DNA of 64,000 bases from JACJWR01 sp963752505 (GCA_963752505.1 CAVVYM010000003.1:62001-126000); one strand, 5' to 3'; positions 1 through 8,352 are shown, counted from the first letter of the stretch. Notes: generated by a model from the sequence alone, not told the origin. Numbers and translations: made by a program.

Positions 1-232
1 CCGCGTGGGTCGGGCCCGCCGGTGTGAAGCCCAGAGCCACCATTGCCTGGGCCAGGACGGGTTTCAGTGCGGAGCGCGCGAACGCGCGAGTGCCGGGGTC
101 CCCCGCCGATGCGATCAGCCTGCCGTCGGGGGAGACAACTGCGATGTGGGCTCGGTGCACGGCCTCCACGATGCCGCCGCGCACAACCTCGACCGCCACC
201 GGAGCGGCCGCCCCCTCGCCAACATAGGCCAT
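1..232 (-). CDS. Asparaginase II family protein (3' part off window)
   Basis: Reading leftward from ATG at 232 gives a 77-residue N-terminal fragment that runs off the left edge without a stop. It starts MAYVGEGAAAPVAVEVVRGG and continues with IVEAVHRAHIAVV, SPDGRLIASAGDP and RSALKPVLAQAM, the typical opening of the asparaginase II family (PF06089), cytosolic enzymes that hydrolyse L-asparagine to aspartate and ammonia. A GAGGAG ribosome site lies just upstream of the ATG. It diverges from the DUF4388-like gene. The catalytic part is not visible, so activity cannot be judged. Confidence 0.8.
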   Translation of the reverse strand, partial: MAYVGEGAAAPVAVEVVRGGIVEAVHRAHIAVVSPDGRLIASAGDPGTRAFARSALKPVLAQAMVALGFTPAGPTHA

Positions 233-318
233 GCTCTCCTCGTTCCGCCGCGACGCTTTGTTGATCTTCCGCCGCGACCATAGCGCGCCGTTCAGGCGAA
301 CATGTCAGCATTGGGCAC

Positions 319-1254
319 GTGACCTCGGCAGCTGGCTTCCACCATGGCCAACAGGCGGCAGAGGACGTCCTGCGGGCTGCGGCCGCCGCCTCATTCTGGG
401 GTCGGATCGACCTCACCTCCACCGGCGGCGAGGTGGCGCGCGTCTGGTGCCGCGACTCGACGCTGCTGGCCGCGTCCGTGCCCGGCCCGCGACCACGGAT
501 AGGAGTGCGGCTGCTGTCCGCCGGGCTCGTGCAGCCAGAGGACCTCGATGCCGCATTGAAAGAACAATCGGAATCGGCCGAACCGGAACCGCTCGGGACC
601 ATCCTGCAACACCACGGCGCCATCGATCGCTCAGAGTTGGAGCACGTGGCACGAGAGCAACTCGTCGATCAGCTCGCCGACTTGTTGGGCTGGCCGCTCA
701 TCGGAGCGGCGCAGTTCTCCGGCGACCTGCCGGCTGCCGCATTGGATTCGGGCCTGCCGGTGGCCGAGGCTATCCGGCTGGCCCGCGAGCGGTTGTGGGT
801 GTGGGACGGACTTGTCAGCCGACTGGGCGGCCCGCAAGGAGTGCCGTCACCGTCGATGCTCGCCGCCCCGCGCGCCAACCTCCTGCTCGGACCCTACGAC
901 TGGGCGGTTCTCACCAAGACCGATGGCATCCGATCGCTGGAGGTGCTGGCTGCCGACTGCGGATTGAGCATCTACGAGTGTGCCCAGATCGTCGACGCGT
1001 TGGCCAAGTTTGGGCTGCTCGTCCTGCCACACGGCCCGGGGTCACTCGGGTTGAGCACCGCTGGCGGCCTTCGTTCGGTGTCGGCGGCCACCGGCATCAG
1101 TCCGCCGACACCCGAGCGAGCAGATGACACTGCAACCAGTGGCGAGTCGACCTCCGGAGCCGAGTCTGACTCGCCGCGGCGTTCCGGCACCGATGTTGCT
1201 GCCCTGCTGCGGGAGTTGGCCGCGCTGAACAAGAGCAGCAAACCCGAGCAGTAG
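319..1254 (+). CDS. DUF4388/PATAN-like protein with C-terminal winged-helix-like region
   Basis: A 311-residue soluble protein starting at GTG 319; CAGCAT lies seven bases before the start and may be a leaderless -10. Residues 20-150 show the DUF4388 (PATAN) pattern: a short beta segment (FWGRIDLTSTGG), then helices with LGTILQHHGAI and ARE QLVDQLADLLGW followed by a short beta stretch. Residues 195-240 (DGIRSLEVLAADCGLSIYEC) resemble a winged helix, and the last 70 residues are low complexity. DUF4388 proteins are linked to response-regulator and small-GTPase signalling in other bacteria; nothing here identifies a partner. Family assignment is by pattern only. Confidence 0.6.
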   Translation: MTSAAGFHHGQQAAEDVLRAAAAASFWGRIDLTSTGGEVARVWCRDSTLLAASVPGPRPRIGVRLLSAGLVQPEDLDAALKEQSESAEPEPLGTILQHHGAIDRSELEHVAREQLVDQLADLLGWPLIGAAQFSGDLPAAALDSGLPVAEAIRLARERLWVWDGLVSRLGGPQGVPSPSMLAAPRANLLLGPYDWAVLTKTDGIRSLEVLAADCGLSIYECAQIVDALAKFGLLVLPHGPGSLGLSTAGGLRSVSAATGISPPTPERADDTATSGESTSGAESDSPRRSGTDVAALLRELAALNKSSKPEQ

Positions 1255-1266
1255 CGACGACTCGGC

Positions 1267-1731
1267 TCACACGTCGACGAGCAGTGTCACCGGCCCGTCA
1301 TTGGTCAGGGAAACCCTCATGTCTGCCCCGAACCGACCCTCGGCAACGACCGCTCCCAGCGTGCGCAAGGCCACTATGAATTCCGCCACCAGCGGCTCGG
1401 CCTGCGGTCCGGGGGCGGCGGCTTCCCAGGTGGGTCGCCGTCCCTTCGACGTTGCGCCGTAGAGCGTGAATTGACTGATGACCAGCACGGGCAACTGCAG
1501 GTCCTCGGCGGAGACTTCCGTGCTGCCGCTCGGCAGTTGGCAGTGCGCGAAGCGCGCGGCGTCGAAGATCCGCAGCCGGTAGACCTTCTGCGCCAGCCGC
1601 AGGGCCTTCGCCGCGGTGTCGTCGTGGGTCACCCCAACGAGCACCACGAGTCCGGGACCGGTGAAGCTCCCGACGATGTCACCGTCGACCGCCACCGATG
1701 CGGAATCGGCGCGTTGGACTAGCGCGCGCAC
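1267..1731 (-). CDS. dtd: D-aminoacyl-tRNA deacylase
   Basis: Dtd removes D-amino acids mis-attached to tRNA. The protein has the two active-site motifs of the family: SQFTLYG in the middle and NDGPVT near the C-terminus, and the usual VRALVQRADSASV opening. I place the start at GTG 1731, 13 bases after the ygfZ stop; an in-frame ATG at 1782 would lie inside ygfZ and add residues the family lacks. The result is 154 residues, close to the normal 145-150. It is the last gene of the leftward operon that begins at DUF4395. Confidence 0.92.
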   Translation of the reverse strand: MRALVQRADSASVAVDGDIVGSFTGPGLVVLVGVTHDDTAAKALRLAQKVYRLRIFDAARFAHCQLPSGSTEVSAEDLQLPVLVISQFTLYGATSKGRRPTWEAAAPGPQAEPLVAEFIVALRTLGAVVAEGRFGADMRVSLTNDGPVTLLVDV

Positions 1732-1744
1732 GGGCGGCCCTGAA

Positions 1745-2788
1745 TCATCCGGCCACGATGGGCTCGATGGTGGCAGGGGCACCCGCTACCGTGACCACCG
1801 CATCGTCGGCAGTGCTGCGCTTGACCACGGCGGTGGCGATGGGGCCCAGTTCGAAGTGGCGGGCTGGGGTCGCAACGGCTCCGATGACGCGACCGTTGAG
1901 CTCCACCGGATCACCGTGCTCGGGGAATGCGCCGGTCGATCCGTCTATGTGGAGCAGCACCAGGCGACGCGGCGGGCGCCCCATGTTGTGCACCCGAGCG
2001 ACAGTCTCCTGCCCCCGGTAGCAGCCTTTGGCCAGATGCACCGCAGGGCCAATCCAACCCACTTCATGCGGGATCGTCTTGTAGTCGGTCTCCATGCCGG
2101 CCCGAGGCACGCCGGCCGCTGCGCGGAGCGCTTCGAGCGCCCAGGTGCCGGCCGGATCACCGCGGGCGTCGAGATAGTCGTCGAGTGCGGCACGCGGCAC
2201 CAGCACCTGCCCCCCGACCAGCCGATCGGGTCGCACGGGCACGTACTTGGAGGCATCGCCGCCGCGGTCGCGCCCCGATTCGGTGGTGCCCGTACCCGCG
2301 TACTCCGGCGGCACCAGCCAGGTGGGGTGCGTTGGATCCGGGTGGCGCACCGGTACCCACACGACGGCACGTTCGGCGGTGGCATCGGCCACCGCTACGT
2401 CGAGGGTGAATCGCATCCGATTGAGGAAATCCGCGAGCGGTCCCGCCGAGGCGGGCTCTGTCACGAGCCAGGTCGTAGTGCCGTCGTCGGTGACGTGGAC
2501 CTCGTGTTCGACGTGTCCATTCGGATCGAGGAAGAGCGTCACGGCGGATTCGCCCGGCGTCAGGGACAGCAGGTCGGCCGACGACATCGAATGCAGCCAC
2601 GAGAGTCGATCCGCACCCGTCACCGCGAGCACCCCGAGGTGGGACAGGTCCACTGCCCCGCGACCTGCAACCAACCGCCGCTGTTCGGTGTGGGGATCGC
2701 CGTAGTGCCAGGGGACGCCCTGATCGGGGGCTTCCGGTGGTGGCGGCACCGCGCCTGGCACAGCGAGCCGTGGTGATAAGTAGGTCAT
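1745..2788 (-). CDS. ygfZ: YgfZ/GcvT-like folate-binding protein
   Basis: A 347-residue member of the YgfZ family, relatives of the glycine-cleavage T protein that use folate and help assemble or repair iron-sulfur proteins. The diagnostic KGCYRGQE motif, with the conserved cysteine, is at about residue 245. The start is the ATG at 2788, which overlaps the fur stop in an ATGA arrangement; a longer in-frame GTG start at 2929 would lie wholly inside fur. The tight overlaps with fur and dtd imply co-translation. Confidence 0.9.
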   Translation of the reverse strand: MTYLSPRLAVPGAVPPPPEAPDQGVPWHYGDPHTEQRRLVAGRGAVDLSHLGVLAVTGADRLSWLHSMSSADLLSLTPGESAVTLFLDPNGHVEHEVHVTDDGTTTWLVTEPASAGPLADFLNRMRFTLDVAVADATAERAVVWVPVRHPDPTHPTWLVPPEYAGTGTTESGRDRGGDASKYVPVRPDRLVGGQVLVPRAALDDYLDARGDPAGTWALEALRAAAGVPRAGMETDYKTIPHEVGWIGPAVHLAKGCYRGQETVARVHNMGRPPRRLVLLHIDGSTGAFPEHGDPVELNGRVIGAVATPARHFELGPIATAVVKRSTADDAVVTVAGAPATIEPIVAG

Positions 2789-3210
2789 TGGTGCCCTTCT
2801 GGGTCGCAGTCGGAGCAACGGCCGTAGATGCCGGTGTGGCTGACGTCGGCGGTGAAACCGATTCGATCGAGTACATCGCGTGCGAACTGCTCCGCAACCT
2901 CTGCGGGGAGGCTCTGGACCCGCCCGCACGAGGTACAGCGAAAGTGCAGGTGGGCCGGGCTGTCGGCGACGTGGTAGGTGGGTGAGCCGGTGCCGATGTG
3001 GGCGTGGCTGACGAGGCCGACGGATTCCAGCACCTCGAGGACTCGATACACGGTGGAGAGATTCACCGCGGGCGATGCTTGGTGGACCTGCGTGAGGATC
3101 TGCTCAGGGGTGGCGTGGCGGAGGGTGCCGATCGCAGCCAGCACCAGCAGCCGCTGGGGCGTGGCGCGGTAGCCGTGCTCGTGGAGGACCTCGGCGCCGT
3201 CGGCGGTCAC
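2785..3210 (-). CDS. Fur-family metal-responsive repressor
   Basis: A 141-residue Fur-family regulator: N-terminal winged helix (YRATPQRLLVLAAIG, VNLSTVYRVLEVLESVGLV) and a dimerisation/metal domain with HLHFRCTSCG and a second CxxC, GRCSDC, near the end, the structural zinc site. The start is GTG 3210, whose last two bases form the stop of the nitrobindin gene (GTGA). Which metal it senses cannot be read from the sequence; the operon partners (nitrobindin, DsrE, YgfZ) point to iron, heme or sulfur chemistry, while nickel-type Fur proteins also occur in similar actinobacterial neighbourhoods. Confidence 0.88.
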   Translation of the reverse strand: MTADGAEVLHEHGYRATPQRLLVLAAIGTLRHATPEQILTQVHQASPAVNLSTVYRVLEVLESVGLVSHAHIGTGSPTYHVADSPAHLHFRCTSCGRVQSLPAEVAEQFARDVLDRIGFTADVSHTGIYGRCSDCDPEGHQ

Positions 3211-3740
3211 GGTTGGTGTGGTTGCAGGCGCGCAGACAGGTGATTCTGCAGCGGCTCGCCCACCGCCGCCATGTCGTAGGTCCACAGGAGTTCACCGTCG
3301 ACGAGGCCGTAGAGGCGCTGCCCCGAGTTGACCTCCTTGGCGGTTGGAGCGCGCATGATGCCGTCGGTGGTCAGTTCCATCCGGGCCCCGGTGATCACTG
3401 CGTTCTCCAGGCCCGTGACTTCGACTCGGCCGAACCACAGTTCGGAAATCCCCGTGGGATGCTGCAGCAGCAGTTCGAACTCGTTGTCGGCAAGTGGCCG
3501 GAAGTAGCCCGACTCGGTGCCGCTCGGGCGCACTTTCTCGCCCGCGTCGTCGATGATCCAGGAGCGGCTGTGGTACGAGATGAAGGGTCGGCCGTCGTTG
3601 CTGAAGGTGGCCTGCTGGTAGAAGCGGAAGTCGTCGATCGTCGGATACTGACCAAGCCCCACGCCAGCCCAGGACCCGAGCAGCCAGCTGAGATGGCTGA
3701 GTTCACGCGGGAGCGATGGCGCGGCATCATCGTCAGGCAC
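3207..3740 (-). CDS. Nitrobindin-like heme-binding beta-barrel (FABP-like)
   Basis: A 177-residue protein of the nitrobindin / FABP-like family (THAP4 C-terminal domain fold), ten-stranded barrels that bind ferric heme and react with nitric oxide or peroxynitrite. The signature GSWAGVGLGQYP lies at residues 22-33, and the C-terminus LWTYDMAAVG...LSARL fits the final strands. Start GTG 3740, three bases after the stop of the small membrane ORF. Translationally coupled to fur by a 4-base overlap, so heme/NO chemistry and metal regulation appear linked here. Confidence 0.85.
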   Translation of the reverse strand: MPDDDAAPSLPRELSHLSWLLGSWAGVGLGQYPTIDDFRFYQQATFSNDGRPFISYHSRSWIIDDAGEKVRPSGTESGYFRPLADNEFELLLQHPTGISELWFGRVEVTGLENAVITGARMELTTDGIMRAPTAKEVNSGQRLYGLVDGELLWTYDMAAVGEPLQNHLSARLQPHQP

Positions 3741-3743
3741 TGG

Positions 3744-3848
3744 CTACTCCTTGAAGAGGCGGTACACAACGTAGCCAGAAAACCAAACGATGAGGACGCT
3801 GGCCAGTACGAGGAGCGCTGTGAAGAAGTGTTCGACCACGTGATGCAT
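3744..3848 (-). CDS. Small single-pass membrane protein (34 residues)
   Basis: A 34-residue ORF begins at ATG 3848 and ends at TAG 3744-3746, three bases before the nitrobindin start. It reads MHHVVEHFFTALLVLASVLI followed by WFSGYVVYRLFKE: a histidine-rich N-terminus, one hydrophobic helix of about 20 residues and a positively charged C-terminus, so probably one transmembrane segment with the C-terminus inside. No Shine-Dalgarno sequence is evident, and it sits 51 bases after the dsrE stop. Coding status rests on its clean topology and fit in the operon. Confidence 0.5.
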   Translation of the reverse strand: MHHVVEHFFTALLVLASVLIVWFSGYVVYRLFKE

Positions 3849-3899
3849 AGTAGCGCGCGTTCGTCGAGGCGGTCAGATGTCGTCGAGCCGCAGGCTTGA

Positions 3900-4262
3900 T
3901 CAATAGACGAGGGCTGTTGCGTCCGCGGGCAGAACTTCCTCCACAAACGTCGCGGAGCCAGCTAGCCGAACCGCCGGGAGCAGGTCGGCGGCCGAGAGGT
4001 CGCGACGTGCCGCGCATTGCGAGCAGACAGTCAGTCTGCCCATGGCGACAATGGCATCGCGCAATTCGCTGAGCTCCGGCGCGGCCGGCAGTCGTACCTT
4101 CTCCAGGGCACCAGCGGTGCCAAACCAGACGGCATCGCCGGTGAGCCACATCGACACCTCGACGCCGGCTGCGGCCGCAGTTGAGGCGACGGACAGGGCC
4201 TGCGAGACGCGCTCGGGCGAGTCGGCTCCCCACGTGAGTTTGACTACTAGCCGCCTGGGCAC
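3900..4262 (-). CDS. DsrE/DsrF-like sulfur-relay family protein
   Basis: A 120-residue DsrE-like protein (alpha/beta fold, VVKLTWGADSPERVSQAL opening, GDAVWFG in the middle) with a CSQCA motif at about residues 80-84. DsrE-family proteins carry persulfide sulfur on cysteine or bind small ligands; the two cysteines are candidates, but the substrate is unknown. It starts at GTG 4262, two bases after the DUF4395 stop, so the two are coupled. Confidence 0.78.
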   Translation of the reverse strand: MPRRLVVKLTWGADSPERVSQALSVASTAAAAGVEVSMWLTGDAVWFGTAGALEKVRLPAAPELSELRDAIVAMGRLTVCSQCAARRDLSAADLLPAVRLAGSATFVEEVLPADATALVY

Positions 4263-4264
4263 GG

Positions 4265-4771
4265 CTAGCCGATGGTGACGTCGCGGTGGTCGGGCTCGGG
4301 GGTTGACGCAGTCTTCGGCTCGGTGAGATCAGCCGTGGTGGCGATGCCACCCACGATGCGGTTGTAGAGCTCGCAGCTGACGCAGTAGTTGAACAGTGCC
4401 TGTGCCAGGGCCGTCACCAGCAGGATGCCGGTGATCACGTAGTAGACGGTGCCGACTCCGATGGTGCCAGCGAGCAGCGCGACCACGGCGAACAGCACGG
4501 CAATGCCCTGCCCGAACCGCAGCGGGCGTTCGGCCACCTGCGTCGACGTCGGCTTCAAGCGAGTGCTCAGGGCCACGCGGTAGAGCAGTGCGTAGGGGTG
4601 CACGTGCATTCCCAGCACCGCCCCGAACGCAAAGGCCATCATCTGGATCGCGAGCAGATACAGGCCGCCGGGTGATCCGAGTGCGAGGGCACCGGCCAGC
4701 ACAACGGCAGTCACTGAGGCGATGAATCGGGACTCGCGGGGGTCGAGCGTGGCGACACTCCGGGCAGACAT
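4265..4771 (-). CDS. DUF4395 integral membrane protein
   Basis: A 168-residue membrane protein of the DUF4395 family with about four transmembrane segments, the conserved FNYCVSCELYNR stretch near the end with a CxxC pair, and a variable acidic tail. I choose ATG 4771 because TACAGT lies exactly seven bases upstream, the pattern of a leaderless promoter; an in-frame GTG at 4795 is the alternative. It is first in the operon leading to dtd. In other actinobacteria this family often sits near thioredoxin or DsrE genes, suggesting a membrane thiol-redox role, which is inference. Confidence 0.82.
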   Translation of the reverse strand: MSARSVATLDPRESRFIASVTAVVLAGALALGSPGGLYLLAIQMMAFAFGAVLGMHVHPYALLYRVALSTRLKPTSTQVAERPLRFGQGIAVLFAVVALLAGTIGVGTVYYVITGILLVTALAQALFNYCVSCELYNRIVGGIATTADLTEPKTASTPEPDHRDVTIG

Positions 4772-4778
4772 GCCGCCA

Positions 4779-4784
4779 ACTGTA
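4779..4784 (-). promoter_or_regulatory. -10 hexamer TACAGT for the DUF4395 operon (leaderless)
   Basis: TACAGT followed by seven bases and ATG 4771; transcription would begin at or next to the start codon. Confidence 0.55.
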
Positions 4785-4896
4785 GGGTCAGACACCCGTT
4801 TGGCCTGGGATCTTTGCCTTTGCCGTGTCGTGTGTCTGGGAACGCCCTAGTGTGGGAAACGGTGCGGGGGTTCGGGGCGCTGGAGGTGTTACCGAC

Positions 4897-6597
4897 GTGT
4901 GGGTTGTCCGCCGAAGCTGGGTATCCCGGGCACTTCTGGTCACCGTGGTGGTGATCGGCGCCCTTCTTGGCCAACCGGCCGCCGCGCAGGCAGCTTCCCA
5001 GGCTCCTCGACTGCCTGCCGGTGATGTCATGCGCATGAGCACCGGTGCCGCCCCCGGGGCGACGGCCTGGGGCAACCTGACCGTGACCGATTCGACCGCA
5101 CCGGGTTGGTTGGTGGCCTTTCCCTGCGACCAACCCCGGCCGTTGGCCTCAAACCTCAACTTCGCGGCTGGGCAGACAGTGGCCAACTTTGTGGGCGTGC
5201 GCACTGATGGTGCAGGCGCCATCTGCGTCTACTCGACGGCCACCGCCCACCTCATTTTCGACCTCGTCGCCACCTCGGACGTGGTGCCCACTGCAACGCC
5301 GGAACGCGTCATAGACACGCGCGTCGAAGCCCACGGTGCCGCTCCGATTGCGGCCTTCAATGCGGTTGTGGTGCCCACCGGGGCACCGGCGGGAAGCACG
5401 GTGTGGGGGAACCTGACGATCGTGACGCCGAGCGCGAGCGGTTGGGCGCTGGCCTACCCATGTGACCAGGCACCACCGACGTCTTCGAGCATCAACTTCG
5501 GTGCCGGCATCACCCGGGCGGGATTCGTGGGCGTTCGCACCGATGCTCAAGGCAACTTCTGCGTCCTCTCCGCTGCCACCGCCCACGTGCTCTTCGACCT
5601 GGTCGCGGCGTCTGATGCGGTGGCCGCCGAGGCACCGCAGCGCATCATCGACACCCGTCTGCCTCAATTTGGTGCCGCACCCCTGGCATCCCAGGGCACC
5701 GTCAAGGTGATCGCCAACGCCGCGCCGCACGCCACGGTCTGGGGAACGCTGACTGTGCCGGGCGGACCCACTGCCGGATGGGCGGTCGCGTATCCGTGCG
5801 ATGAGGCCCGGCCGGAGGCCTCGAACGTCAACTTCTCGCCCGGTCAATCGGTGGCCAACCTGGTGGCCGTTCGCACCGACGCGGCGGGCAACTTCTGCGT
5901 GTACACGTCGAGCACCGCCCACGTGGTGTTCGACCTGATCGCGGCCTCCGATCGCCTCCCCGTGAGTGCCGCGGTGCGCAAGGCCGACACCCGCGCGGAC
6001 TGGTCAGGTCCCGGGCAAGTGGTCACCGTGCGCGCAGACTCCGCGTCGTCGACGCGGGCCACAGTCGCGCTGTGGCAGCGGCAGGACGACGGGAGGTATG
6101 CACCGGTGCGTGGTCCGGTGCTTGGTTGGGTTGGCGAGTTGGGCACCGGAGAGGGCGCCTACGGCGTGCCCCGCAGTCCCGCGGGTTTCTACTCGCTCAC
6201 GGAAGCATTTGGCATCCTCGGCGACCCCGGCACTGCCATGCCCTATTTCCAGGTCGACCGCTACGACTGGTGGGACGGAGACCCGAACAGCCCCACCTTC
6301 AACACCCACGTCCGCAAGGTGTGGGTGCCCGGTGCTGGCAGCGAGCGGCTGATCGACTACGGCTACGCCTACAACTACGGTGTCGCCTTCGACTACAACC
6401 CGGAGCAGAATCCGGCGAAGGGGTCGGCGTTCTTCCTGCATGTCTCGACGAACGAGCCGACTGGTGGTTGTGTCTCAGTGCCGATCCAAGACCTTGAGGC
6501 CATGCTGCGGATGCTCGACCCGGCACGCTCACCTGCCATCACCATCGGCGTCGGTGGCTGGGGCACTGCCATCGTCGACCGCGCGAATCGCTCCTGA
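4897..6597 (+). CDS. Secreted L,D-transpeptidase (YkuD) with three N-terminal repeats
   Basis: A 566-residue exported protein. GTG 4897 is preferred because GGAGG stands ten bases upstream and it leaves a normal signal peptide (RRSWVSRALLVTVVVIGALL, cleavage near AAAQA). Residues 40-415 hold three copies of a repeat of about 125 residues; each contains TVWGNLTV-like, NFxxGxxxANxVxVRTDAxG, FCVYSSxTAHVVFDL and a closing RxIDTR motif seen in many actinobacterial surface proteins. Residues 415-566 form a YkuD domain with the catalytic pattern HVSTNEPTGGC near 515-525, the enzyme type that makes 3-3 peptidoglycan cross-links. The repeats probably bind or space from the wall. Confidence 0.82.
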   Translation: MWVVRRSWVSRALLVTVVVIGALLGQPAAAQAASQAPRLPAGDVMRMSTGAAPGATAWGNLTVTDSTAPGWLVAFPCDQPRPLASNLNFAAGQTVANFVGVRTDGAGAICVYSTATAHLIFDLVATSDVVPTATPERVIDTRVEAHGAAPIAAFNAVVVPTGAPAGSTVWGNLTIVTPSASGWALAYPCDQAPPTSSSINFGAGITRAGFVGVRTDAQGNFCVLSAATAHVLFDLVAASDAVAAEAPQRIIDTRLPQFGAAPLASQGTVKVIANAAPHATVWGTLTVPGGPTAGWAVAYPCDEARPEASNVNFSPGQSVANLVAVRTDAAGNFCVYTSSTAHVVFDLIAASDRLPVSAAVRKADTRADWSGPGQVVTVRADSASSTRATVALWQRQDDGRYAPVRGPVLGWVGELGTGEGAYGVPRSPAGFYSLTEAFGILGDPGTAMPYFQVDRYDWWDGDPNSPTFNTHVRKVWVPGAGSERLIDYGYAYNYGVAFDYNPEQNPAKGSAFFLHVSTNEPTGGCVSVPIQDLEAMLRMLDPARSPAITIGVGGWGTAIVDRANRS

Positions 6598-6619
6598 TCG
6601 ACCAAGTTGACGGCCTGGG

Positions 6620-7315
6620 CTACTGCTCGGCGAGCAGCTCGTACTCCTGTGGTGAGACGAAGCGGTAGCCCACGTTTCGCACCGTACCGATGAGGTGCTC
6701 GAACTCCGGGCCGAGTTTGGCGCGGAGGCGGCGCACGTGAACGTCCACCGTCCTGGTGCCGCCGTAGAAGTCATAGCCCCACACCTCCTGCAGCAACTGC
6801 GCCCGGGTGAAGACCCGTCCCGGGTGCTGGGCGAGGAACTTCAACAGTTCGAACTCCTTGAAGGTCAGGTCGAGGGGGCGGTTGCGCAGCCGAGCGGTGT
6901 AGGACGATTCGTCCACCACCAATTCGCCGGTGCGAATCAGGTCGGGCTCGTCGTCGCCGTCACCGGCGCCACGTGCAAGTGCGAGGCGCAGTCGCGCATC
7001 GAGTTCCGCCGGGCCGGCGGTATCAAGCAGGAGGTCGTCGATTCCCCACTCGGAGTTGACCCCGGCGAGGCCGCCCTCGGTGGTGATGAGTAGCACCGGT
7101 ACCGCGACCCCGGTCGAGCGGATGACGCGACACAGTCCCTTCACCGCCACCAACTCACTGCGGCCATCAACCAGCAGGGCATCGACTGGAGGGGCGTCGA
7201 GCAATGCACTGGGTTCAGCCTGGACAACTTTGACGTGATGCGAGAGCAAGCCCAACGCGGGGAGGACCTCCACGCTGGCTTGGCTGGAATTGGTCAGCAG
7301 AAGGAGTTGGCCCAT
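6620..7315 (-). CDS. glnR: GlnR-type response regulator of nitrogen metabolism
   Basis: A 231-residue OmpR-family protein whose receiver domain is of the atypical GlnR kind: LLLLTNSSQASVEVLPALG at the start, DALLVDGR with the single retained aspartate, TEGGLAGVNSEWGIDDLLLD, then a standard winged helix (LTFKEFELLKFLAQHPGRVF, VDVHVRRLRAKLG). GlnR works as a phosphorylation-independent dimer and controls ammonium assimilation genes in actinomycetes. A strong GGAGGAG ribosome site precedes the ATG at 7315. It diverges from mshD, as in Streptomyces, where ppk and pst genes are also near. Confidence 0.92.
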   Translation of the reverse strand: MGQLLLLTNSSQASVEVLPALGLLSHHVKVVQAEPSALLDAPPVDALLVDGRSELVAVKGLCRVIRSTGVAVPVLLITTEGGLAGVNSEWGIDDLLLDTAGPAELDARLRLALARGAGDGDDEPDLIRTGELVVDESSYTARLRNRPLDLTFKEFELLKFLAQHPGRVFTRAQLLQEVWGYDFYGGTRTVDVHVRRLRAKLGPEFEHLIGTVRNVGYRFVSPQEYELLAEQ

Positions 7316-7430
7316 GAGTCGGGAACTCCTCCCAATCAGACGGTGATGAGATAAGAGAATACCTGCCGACCAACATTCGGCCTAGTCGCGAGGGTCACAT
7401 GGGGGCGCGCGAACAGACGATCGGCACGCC

Positions 7431-7436
7431 TACGCT
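7431..7436 (+). promoter_or_regulatory. -10 hexamer TACGCT for mshD (leaderless)
   Basis: TACGCT, seven bases, then GTG 7444. This decides for the GTG at 7444 over the longer frame opening at 7399. Confidence 0.5.
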
Positions 7437-7443
7437 GGTCCAT

Positions 7444-8349
7444 GTGACCTGGCAACTAAGTGCCACCGCCGGTCCGATCGGCCACCGTCTCACAGCCGAC
7501 CTTCGCGGCCTCCTGGCACGGTGCGTGGCGACCGACGGCGTAGCGCCGATGTCGGATGCGACGCTGCTCGCGCCGTCCTCCGGCGCCACCTACCTGTTCC
7601 TGCGGTCTGGTGCATCTGAGGAGTTGGCGGGTTGCGCAGTGCTGGACGGTGAGAGCGTTGAGCTAGCCGTGCGCCCGGAACGCCGCGGAGCTGGTGCGGG
7701 TGGCGTACTGGTGACGGCTGCTCTGGCCCGCGGTGCGCGGCAAGCCTGGGCCCACGGAAACCTCCCCGGCGCCCAACGCCTCGCGGCCGAACACGATGCC
7801 CACGCCACGAGGCGCCTGCTGGTGTTGGACATCGACAGCGCCGCGATCGACTCTGCCCCGCTGGTGTGGCCCCCCGGCTTCGGGCTGCGCAGCTACTCCG
7901 GGCCTGACGACGATGCCCAGGTGCTGGCGGTGAATCGGGCCGCCTTCACGGACCTGCCGGATCAAGGATCCTGGTCGATGGCCGACCTCGCCGCGCGTAC
8001 CGGGGCGGACTGGTTCCGCCCGGACGGCCTGTTGTTGTTGCTCGACCAGGAGGCACAGCGGCTGGCTGGCTTCCACTGGACCAAGATTCACCCGACGGGA
8101 GAATGCGAGGTCTACGTGGTTGCTCTTGACCCCGCCTACCAGGGCCACGGCTTGGGAACGCGGTTGATCCAGGCCGGGCTGAACCACCTTCGCGACGGGG
8201 CCTGCCCACGCGTGATGCTGTACGTCGACGCTGCCAACACCAAGGCATTGCGGGTCTACCGCCAACTGGGCTTCCGACAGGCGCGGGAAGACATCTTGTA
8301 TGCGGCCCGGTCGGTGCCGGCGTCGGACCCCGGCGTCTGGCAGGGTTGA
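7444..8349 (+). CDS. mshD: Mycothiol synthase (acetyltransferase)
   Basis: MshD acetylates Cys-GlcN-Ins to form mycothiol, the main low-molecular-weight thiol of actinobacteria. The 301-residue protein has two GNAT halves: a degenerate N-terminal one (VELAVRPERRGAGAGGVLV) and a C-terminal one with EVYVVALDPAYQGHGLGTRL and a final MLYVDAANTKALRVYRQLGF, the family hallmark. It heads an operon with ppk1, three bases downstream. Start GTG 7444 is chosen from the promoter spacing. Confidence 0.9.
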   Translation: MTWQLSATAGPIGHRLTADLRGLLARCVATDGVAPMSDATLLAPSSGATYLFLRSGASEELAGCAVLDGESVELAVRPERRGAGAGGVLVTAALARGARQAWAHGNLPGAQRLAAEHDAHATRRLLVLDIDSAAIDSAPLVWPPGFGLRSYSGPDDDAQVLAVNRAAFTDLPDQGSWSMADLAARTGADWFRPDGLLLLLDQEAQRLAGFHWTKIHPTGECEVYVVALDPAYQGHGLGTRLIQAGLNHLRDGACPRVMLYVDAANTKALRVYRQLGFRQAREDILYAARSVPASDPGVWQG

Positions 8350-8352
8350 GCC

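Noticed and set aside
1616..2776. 386-residue plus-strand frame opposite ygfZ
   Set aside because: Shadow of ygfZ and dtd; no recognisable domain.
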